Under the pieces are notes generated by a model, which saw only the letters and a program-made list of their open reading frames with translations, ran no database searches and had not been told where the DNA came from. Shown piece after piece: positions 1-4,178 of a stretch of DNA of 6,525 nucleotides. A program made the translations under genes and the position numbers. Every line of letters begins with the position of its first letter. Position 1 is the first letter of the stretch. Origin of the DNA: PHET01 sp038202795 (GTDB taxonomy: Bacteria; Actinomycetota; Coriobacteriia; Anaerosomatales; PHET01); the NCBI GenBank assembly GCA_038202795.1, contig JBBREQ010000118.1, forward strand, positions 1-6,525, read 5' to 3'.

Positions 1-1
1 C

Positions 2-1249
2 GCGGGTACTAAGTCACGCCCGCAGGGCTGCGTTGGCTGTATCCGCAACTGCCGAGGCAGAAACGACATGGGCCTCGGCAACGAGTCACAGTGCGTCGAC
101 TTCTTCTGGTACGACCACCATGACGTCATGGCGAACGGACATGTCACTGACGCATCTCCCCGAGCCGCTGACGCGATTCAGCTCATGGGCGTCAACGCCT
201 TCGCCGTCGAAGCAGCCACTCTGTGGATCGAGCAGCTGTACAACAAGGGCGTCATGGGCAAGGGCAAGAAGATCGACTCGAACCTGCCGTTCGACAGGTT
301 CGGCTCGGGCGAATGGGCCGAGGCGTTCATCAACAGCATCGTCACCCAGACAGACATCGGCAAGGAGCTTTGCAAGGGCGTCGCTCAGGCAGCGCTCGTG
401 TGGGGCCGTCTCGAGGAGGACACCACAAGCGGGATCTTGCCGCTTCAGGAATGGGGCCTTCCGCACCACTACGACGCGCGTACAGAGGTCGAGTGGGGAT
501 ACGGTTCGCTCATCGGTGAGCGCGATATCAACGAGCACGACTTCAACTGGCACGTCTACTGGACGCCGACCATCAACGGCCTCTTCGGTGTTGAGCCTGT
601 CGTGAGCGCCAAGCGCCTCTCCGAGATCTTCGCCAAGAAGACGGCACCGTACAACGACCACATGATGATCAACTACAGCGACGAAGGTATCTACTCCGAG
701 GCCATGGCCAAGACCGTCGCGTGGCACCGCCACTACACGAGGTTCTACAAGCAGTCGATGCTCTTCTGTGACTGGGCATGGGCGGACATGGTGAACCCCT
801 ACGGCCCTGACAACGAAGGTATGACCTCCGTCGGAGAGAACAAGTTCATGAACGCCGTCACCGGCGACGACATGACCTTCGAAGAGGGCATGGAAGTCGG
901 ACGCAGGATCTGGAACCTCGACCGCGCGGTCTGGGCCCTTCAGGGTCGTCATCGCGACATAGAGAAGTTCTCCGAGTATAGCTACACCACGGGCGCTCAG
1001 CCTGGCACGACCACGTACGAAGCTCCGTACACCATGCCGGTGTTCGAGGACAACGAGTGGGCTTTCAAGAGCGTGGCTGGGCGAGTACTCGATCGTCAGA
1101 AGGTTGAAGACTGGAAGACCCTGTTCTTCACGCTCGAGGGCTGGGACGTCAAGTCCGGATGGCCGACCCGCGAGACGCTTGAGAAGCTCGATCTGGCCAA
1201 TGTCGCCGATGAGCTCGAGAAAGCCGGAAAGCTAGGTGCGTCAGCATGA
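2..1249 (+). CDS. Aldehyde:ferredoxin oxidoreductase (AOR) family tungsten/molybdenum enzyme, C-terminal part (5' partial)
   Basis: The reading frame is open from base 2 to the TGA at 1247-1249 (415 residues), so the gene starts left of the window; the ATG at 68 is internal. Window residues C10, C13 and C17 (nt 29-52, GCVGCIRNC) form the CxxCxxxC that in AOR enzymes holds three ligands of the single [4Fe-4S] cluster beside the bis-pterin W/Mo cofactor. C256 (nt 767-769, context SMLFCDWAW) is my candidate for the fourth, distant Cys ligand. Family members oxidise aldehydes to acids with ferredoxin, or run related low-potential reactions; BamB of the class II benzoyl-CoA reductases is a relative. 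About 405 residues follow the first cluster Cys, against about 317 in the Pyrococcus furiosus enzyme, which suggests a longer, non-classical subclade. No signal peptide can be judged and the N-terminal pterin domain is outside the window. It is coupled by an ATGA overlap to the next gene. The family is firm, the substrate unknown. Confidence 0.88.
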   Translation, partial: AGTKSRPQGCVGCIRNCRGRNDMGLGNESQCVDFFWYDHHDVMANGHVTDASPRAADAIQLMGVNAFAVEAATLWIEQLYNKGVMGKGKKIDSNLPFDRFGSGEWAEAFINSIVTQTDIGKELCKGVAQAALVWGRLEEDTTSGILPLQEWGLPHHYDARTEVEWGYGSLIGERDINEHDFNWHVYWTPTINGLFGVEPVVSAKRLSEIFAKKTAPYNDHMMINYSDEGIYSEAMAKTVAWHRHYTRFYKQSMLFCDWAWADMVNPYGPDNEGMTSVGENKFMNAVTGDDMTFEEGMEVGRRIWNLDRAVWALQGRHRDIEKFSEYSYTTGAQPGTTTYEAPYTMPVFEDNEWAFKSVAGRVLDRQKVEDWKTLFFTLEGWDVKSGWPTRETLEKLDLANVADELEKAGKLGASA

Positions 1250-1653
1250 GTGAGACTCTCTTGACAGCCCTTGATACGGAGGCGGCCGAGAAACTCCTGC
1301 GTCACGTCGAGCCGACGGTAGCTCTTGAAGCCGGTATTCTGACCCCCATGGCGGGGACCAGGCCCATACGACTGTTCAGTCTTGAGGAGGCGGAGAGTTT
1401 CCTCGTCGTGCACGATGGGTCGGCCACCAGCGTGGGCGGCCAGTGGGCGACGGTCAACTACGTTGATCCGGTTCATCTGGCAACTTGGATCGGCGACGTG
1501 CTGGGTGACCACGAGCTTGCTGACGGGCTCCAGGAGATCGCATCTTCCCGCAAGCCGTACGGGTTTCTTGTGCCGGACCTGAAAAGCATGATCGCGTCGA
1601 GGATCGACCAGGCCAAGCAGGTCCTGGGTATCACTGAAGAAGCGGCTCAGTAG
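1246..1653 (+). CDS. Unrecognised 135-residue protein, translationally coupled to the AOR gene
   Basis: The ATG at 1246 overlaps the AOR stop codon as ATGA, and there is only a weak Shine-Dalgarno-like stretch upstream, so initiation probably depends on ribosomes finishing the AOR gene. The product is acidic, soluble-looking and has no Cys residues, no membrane segment and no signal peptide. Visible character: an N-terminal helix-prone part (about residues 1-30), a middle part with a hydrophobic strand and Gly/Ser turn (SFLVVHDGS, then GGQWATVNYVD) and a helical C-terminus (about 75-135). With no cysteines it is unlikely to be an Fe-S electron carrier; a chaperone, subunit or accessory role for the AOR enzyme is inference from position alone. 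I do not recognise a family. Codon use resembles that of the neighbours, which supports a real gene. Confidence 0.75.
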   Translation: MSETLLTALDTEAAEKLLRHVEPTVALEAGILTPMAGTRPIRLFSLEEAESFLVVHDGSATSVGGQWATVNYVDPVHLATWIGDVLGDHELADGLQEIASSRKPYGFLVPDLKSMIASRIDQAKQVLGITEEAAQ

Positions 1654-1674
1654 CCGTCTGGCGCAGTGACGAGC

Positions 1675-1715
1675 GGAAGGCGTCGGTCCCGCATCGGCGG
1701 GGTCTGGCGCCTTCC
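1675..1715 (+). terminator. Long intercistronic hairpin (possible attenuator, processing site or imperfect terminator)
   Basis: The outer arms GGAAGGCG (1675-1682) and CGCCTTCC (1708-1715) are perfect complements. The inner arms CCCGC (1688-1692) and GCGGG (1697-1701) close a 4-nt ATCG loop. The segments between them pair with G-U wobbles and a single bulged T (1705), giving a nearly continuous stem of about 18 bp. The following bases (GTGTTCTG) are not a proper U-tract, so a classical intrinsic terminator is doubtful. It lies in the 93-bp gap between the 135-residue protein and the radical SAM gene, outside both coding regions if the radical SAM start is 1747. It may set differential expression of the upstream and downstream halves of the operon. 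Confidence 0.45.
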
Positions 1716-1734
1716 GTGTTCTGACCCGCTGAGC

Positions 1735-1739
1735 GGAGG
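1735..1739 (+). promoter_or_regulatory. Ribosome-binding site that decides the radical SAM start
   Basis: GGAGG at 1735-1739 lies 7 nt before the GTG at 1747 but only 1 nt before the in-frame GTG at 1741, so 1747 is the preferred start. The resulting N-terminus, MRVLLFQAP, is a normal first strand for a B12-binding domain. Confidence 0.7.
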
Positions 1740-1746
1740 TGTGCTC

Positions 1747-3033
1747 GTGAGAGTGTTGCTGTTCCAAGCTCCCGTCTCTATCAGAAGCCCGCACGCCCAC
1801 CTGTCCCCACCGCTCGGGCTGGCCTATGTCGCGCAGTACCTGATCGAGCAAGGACATGAGGTCGATCTAGTCGATCTCAACGTCACCAGCTTGAATCCCG
1901 CACGCATCCAAGTCGTGCTGAACCGCGTTCGCCCTGAGCTCGTGGGCGTGTCGTCTCACACGGAGACCTATCCCAACGCCCTCGTTATCGCGAACTTGGT
2001 CAAAGAGCACGATTCCGGCATCCCTGTCCTCTTCGGTGGCCCTCACACGAGCATCGTGCCGCTCGACGTGCTATCCGAGCGTGACGTTGACTACGTCGCA
2101 GTGGGCGAGGGCGAGCAGACCGCCGCTGAGCTCATCGAAGCACTCGAACAAGGTGCGAATTCCGAAACCCTCAATTCCATTGCCGGGTTGGGTCACAAAG
2201 TCGATAACGTGCCAACGCTCAACGTGCCGCGCGAGCCTCTCGATTCGGCCGACATCGGCAGACCAGCACGGCAGCTGCTCTCTCTCGACTTCTACGAGGA
2301 CGCGCACAACGTTCTCGCAGCGCGGGGCGGCTGCCCTTACCGCTGTCCGTTCTGCTCGGCCTCCTACATCTGGGGCGGGCACCGACGCATGCGGCCCGTC
2401 GCCGACGTCTTGGACGAAGTCGGCGAAGTCATTCGCGACTACGGTGCAGAGCACGTGTTCTTCGTCGACGACATCCTCACCTTCGACCGGCCCTGGCTCA
2501 ACGAGCTGATGGACGGTATAGAGGCGCGTGGCGGCGGATTCACCTGGGGCTGCGCGACGCGTGTTGATCGTGTCGATGACCAGCTTCTGCGGCGCATGGC
2601 CCAGACAGGTTGCACGGGCATCCAGTTCGGTATCGAGTCCGGTGCCCAGGAGATCCTCGATTCCGTCAAAGGGATCCGCAAGGAAGATGCACTCGCCGCA
2701 GTACGGTCTGCTGTCGCTGCGGGTATCAGCGTCTCGTGCTCGTTCATGATCCCGTTTCCGGATGACACAGAAGAGACTCTCGAGCAGACCGCAGCGTTCA
2801 TGGCAGATATCCGCGACGCCGGAGGCACGCTTCTCGTCTCGTACACGACGCCGTTTCCCGGAACCATGTTCTACGAGCGCGCCGAGGAACTCGGGCTCAC
2901 CATCCTCACACGTGACTGGAGCCTCTACGACTGCAAGCACATGGTCATGGAGACGAAGAACTTCTCGGCCGAGCGTATCGAAGCGCTTGCTACGGGTATC
3001 GCGAACGGTTTGGGGCTGTCCCAGACCGAGTGA
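1747..3033 (+). CDS. B12-binding-domain radical SAM protein
   Basis: The 428-residue product has an N-terminal cobalamin-binding-type Rossmann domain (about residues 1-140): a beta strand (RVLLFQAP), then PPLGLAYVAQYL, a VGVSSHT strand, the GGPH turn and the DYVAVGEGE strand-turn. A radical SAM barrel follows, with C196, C200 and C203 (CPYRCPFC, CxxxCxxC) for the [4Fe-4S] cluster that cleaves S-adenosylmethionine. Downstream landmarks are FFVDDILTF, CATRVD and GIQFGIESG, typical of the BchE-like B12/radical SAM family. I see no DxHxxG motif, so base-off histidine ligation of cobalamin is not indicated, as is common in this group. Members methylate unactivated carbons or catalyse rearrangements and ring closures; the substrate here is unknown. 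The start is the GTG at 1747, chosen from the GGAGG. The gene follows the hairpin at 1675-1715 and precedes the DUF4242 gene by 69 bp. A role in modifying a cofactor or substrate of the AOR enzyme is only a contextual guess. Confidence 0.9.
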   Translation: MRVLLFQAPVSIRSPHAHLSPPLGLAYVAQYLIEQGHEVDLVDLNVTSLNPARIQVVLNRVRPELVGVSSHTETYPNALVIANLVKEHDSGIPVLFGGPHTSIVPLDVLSERDVDYVAVGEGEQTAAELIEALEQGANSETLNSIAGLGHKVDNVPTLNVPREPLDSADIGRPARQLLSLDFYEDAHNVLAARGGCPYRCPFCSASYIWGGHRRMRPVADVLDEVGEVIRDYGAEHVFFVDDILTFDRPWLNELMDGIEARGGGFTWGCATRVDRVDDQLLRRMAQTGCTGIQFGIESGAQEILDSVKGIRKEDALAAVRSAVAAGISVSCSFMIPFPDDTEETLEQTAAFMADIRDAGGTLLVSYTTPFPGTMFYERAEELGLTILTRDWSLYDCKHMVMETKNFSAERIEALATGIANGLGLSQTE

Positions 3034-3090
3034 CTCTTGCTCGATGCCGCGGCACATTCCAACAGAAGGCCCGACGATGGGCCACCAGCA

Positions 3091-3097
3091 AAAGGAG
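3091..3097 (+). promoter_or_regulatory. Ribosome-binding site of the DUF4242 gene
   Basis: AAAGGAG is followed by 5 nt and then the ATG at 3103. It fixes this start in preference to the in-frame TTG at 3037, which has no ribosome-binding site. Confidence 0.75.
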
Positions 3098-3102
3098 CGA
3101 TC

Positions 3103-3375
3103 ATGCCCAAGTACGTGATTGAACGAGAGATTCCCGGCGCGGGCAGCCTGTCGGCCGGCGAGCTTCATAACATCGCCCAGACGTCGTGCGACGTGCTCAG
3201 TGAGATGGGTCCGCAGGTCCAGTGGCTCGAGAGTTTCGTCACCGGCGACAAGATCTACTGCGTCTACATCGCTCCCAGCGAGGAACTCGTGCGTGAACAC
3301 GCGGCCCGCGGCGGGTTCCCTGCCGACCGGGTATCCGAAGTCACGAGCACGATCGACCCCACAACTGCCGAGTAG
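3103..3375 (+). CDS. DUF4242 (SCO4226-like, putative nickel-binding) small protein
   Basis: This 90-residue soluble protein starts MPKYVIEREIPGAG. It shows the features I associate with DUF4242: the PKYVIEREIPGAG strand, a LHNIAQTSCDVL helix, a QWLESFVTGDKIYCVYIAP strand pair and an EHARGGFP-type segment ending in a V-S-E-V strand and IDPTTAE. The family has a ferredoxin-like alpha/beta fold; the Streptomyces coelicolor member SCO4226 was described as a nickel-binding protein, but most members are unstudied and many annotations stop at the domain name. C29 and C53 are the only cysteines (residues counted from the ATG at 3103) and are not arranged as an Fe-S motif. Its length is normal for the family. 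It sits 69 bp after the radical SAM gene with its own good ribosome-binding site. Metal binding here is inferred from the family, not seen. Confidence 0.85.
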   Translation: MPKYVIEREIPGAGSLSAGELHNIAQTSCDVLSEMGPQVQWLESFVTGDKIYCVYIAPSEELVREHAARGGFPADRVSEVTSTIDPTTAE

Positions 3376-3398
3376 GCGCCCCCCGCTCTCCACCCGCC

Positions 3399-3428
3399 TT
3401 GCGTCCTTACCCTTCGGCTTCGTACAAT
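3399..3428 (+). promoter_or_regulatory. Sigma70-like promoter of the TetR gene
   Basis: TTGCGT (3399-3404) as the -35 and TACAAT (3423-3428) as the -10 are separated by 18 bp. The expected start of transcription near 3435 leaves a leader of about 24 nt before the GTG at 3459. The -10 matches the consensus at 5 of 6 positions, the -35 at 3 of 6. Confidence 0.5.
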
Positions 3429-3440
3429 CAGGTCACCAAC

Positions 3441-3457
3441 AGAATGGAGATTCTTTC
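3441..3457 (+). promoter_or_regulatory. Degenerate operator-like inverted repeat over the TetR ribosome-binding site
   Basis: AGAAT-GGAG-ATTCT (3441-3454) is a perfect 5-bp inverted repeat around the GGAG. The 17-mer 3441-3457 matches the operator-like site 4093-4109 at 13 of 17 positions (AGAA, then G, then ATTCTTTC). It lies just downstream of the predicted transcription start, a plausible place for autorepression. The repeat could also form a weak RNA hairpin that hides the ribosome-binding site. Confidence 0.35.
3446..3449 (+). promoter_or_regulatory. Ribosome-binding site of the TetR gene
   Basis: GGAG lies 9 nt before the GTG at 3459. The in-frame ATG at 3444 overlaps this GGAG and has no good site of its own, so GTG 3459 is preferred. 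Confidence 0.55.
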
Positions 3458-3458
3458 C

Positions 3459-4043
3459 GTGACCAACATCACCACAGAAGCCGGCACTGTCAGAGAGCGA
3501 ATCCTGGCGGCTGCCCTTACGCTCTTCGTTGACCAGGGCTTCCACACGACATCGATTCCCGACATCGTTGCCACGTCGGGCACAAGCATTGGCGCCGTCT
3601 ACCATCACTTCGGCAGCAAGGACGAACTCGCACACGTCCTGCATCGCCAGCTGGTCGACGAGTTCGTCGCCCTGTCCCAGTCAGAGGTGTTGTCGGTTCC
3701 CGACGCAGCCGGCAGGGTCCGCAGCTACGTATCGATGTTCTTCCATCTCACCGAGGACAACCCCAAGTTCGTGGCCTATCTGATCTACGCGCGACCCAAA
3801 AGCGCCGTCGAGGACAACCTTACCGTGTGTTCACGTGAGGGACTGCAGGTGACCCAGGACATCATCGCGCAGGGCAAGCGGGCGGGGGAGGTACGCGACT
3901 GCGACGATCGCGTGCTGTGCGGACTGCTGTCCGGCACGCTCATGCGCCTCATCGACCTGAGGCTGACCCGAGTGATCACCGACCCGCTCACCGAGATGGT
4001 CGACGACACCGTCGCGGTCATCTGGGCGGGCCTCAAGTCCTGA
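3459..4043 (+). CDS. TetR/AcrR-family transcriptional regulator
   Basis: The 194-residue product has the classical TetR N-terminal DNA-binding domain at about residues 11-57: helix 1 (RERILAAALTLFVDQGF), TTSIPDIVATSG, then the recognition helix and turn GAVYHHFGSKDEL. The remaining 135 or so residues are a divergent helical ligand and dimerisation domain, so the inducer cannot be named. The length is typical for the family. The start chosen is the GTG at 3459, downstream of GGAG and of a predicted promoter; the ATG at 3444 would add five residues. The gene is followed at once by a regulatory gap with two operator-like repeats in front of the flavin/Fe-S oxidoreductase, so repression of that gene, relieved by its substrate or a related CoA or acid compound, is the obvious model (inference). 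A similar repeat at its own ribosome-binding site suggests autoregulation. Confidence 0.92.
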   Translation: MTNITTEAGTVRERILAAALTLFVDQGFHTTSIPDIVATSGTSIGAVYHHFGSKDELAHVLHRQLVDEFVALSQSEVLSVPDAAGRVRSYVSMFFHLTEDNPKFVAYLIYARPKSAVEDNLTVCSREGLQVTQDIIAQGKRAGEVRDCDDRVLCGLLSGTLMRLIDLRLTRVITDPLTEMVDDTVAVIWAGLKS

Positions 4044-4077
4044 CGCCATGCCCATCGTGTGTGTTTCTGAAGAACCC

Positions 4078-4106
4078 TTGCGAACACCGTACAGAACGAC
4101 TATTCT
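4078..4106 (+). promoter_or_regulatory. Sigma70-like promoter of the FAD/Fe-S oxidoreductase gene
   Basis: TTGCGA (4078-4083) and TATTCT (4101-4106) are separated by 17 bp; each matches the consensus at 4 of 6 positions. The predicted start near 4113 leaves a 5' leader of about 65 nt. The -10 element lies inside the operator-like site 4093-4110. Confidence 0.45.
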
Positions 4107-4110
4107 TTCG
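4093..4110 (+). promoter_or_regulatory. Operator-like site 1 (imperfect), overlapping the -10 element
   Basis: AGAACGA-CTAT-TCTTTCG has the same left arm and 4-bp spacing as the perfect repeat at 4120-4137, with a degenerate right arm. It is 27 bp upstream of that site and covers the predicted -10, where a bound TetR dimer would block RNA polymerase. A direct repeat GTACAGAA occurs at 4089-4096 and 4111-4118, 22 bp apart, at or near the left side of both sites. Confidence 0.45.
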
Positions 4111-4119
4111 GTACAGAAA

Positions 4120-4137
4120 AGAACGACCATTCGTTCT
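4120..4137 (+). promoter_or_regulatory. Operator-like site 2: perfect 7-bp inverted repeat
   Basis: AGAACGA-CCAT-TCGTTCT is a perfect 7+4+7 palindrome, a size and form usual for TetR-family operators. It sits just downstream of the predicted transcription start of the oxidoreductase gene and 77 bp after the TetR stop codon. A further isolated half-site, TCGTTC, occurs at 4155-4160. Confidence 0.65.
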
Positions 4138-4168
4138 GGCTATCGAGCGCATCGTCGTTCACGGCTAG

Positions 4169-4173
4169 GGAGG
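4169..4173 (+). promoter_or_regulatory. Strong ribosome-binding site of the FAD/Fe-S oxidoreductase gene
   Basis: GGAGG within AGGGAGGA (4167-4174) lies 5 nt before the ATG at 4179 and fixes the start of this gene. Confidence 0.8.
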
Positions 4174-4178
4174 AAGAC

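Noticed and set aside
86..952. Minus-strand open frame (288 codons) opposite the AOR gene
   Set aside because: It is the mirror of the AOR coding frame, its composition is unlike a real protein, and it has no ribosome-binding site or motif.
1666..1746. N-terminal extension of the radical SAM protein from the GTG at 1666
   Set aside because: The extra residues are Arg-rich, overlap the hairpin at 1675-1715 and precede the normal first strand of the domain. GGAGG at 1735 supports the start at 1747.
3045..3083. Palindrome TGCCGCGGCA (3045-3054) and hairpin GGCCC-N6-GGGCC (3068-3083) as a terminator after the radical SAM gene
   Set aside because: Both are short, common in GC-rich DNA and lack a following U-tract, so neither supports a terminator call.
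2071..3393. Minus-strand open frame (440 codons) opposite the radical SAM and DUF4242 genes
   Set aside because: It spans two recognised plus-strand genes and the gap between them, and its translation shows no domain.
3399..3458. Longer TetR starts at TTG 3399 or ATG 3444
   Set aside because: 3399 falls in the predicted -35 element and 3444 overlaps the GGAG. The GTG at 3459 has the proper spacing and a normal TetR N-terminus, although 3444 cannot be fully excluded.
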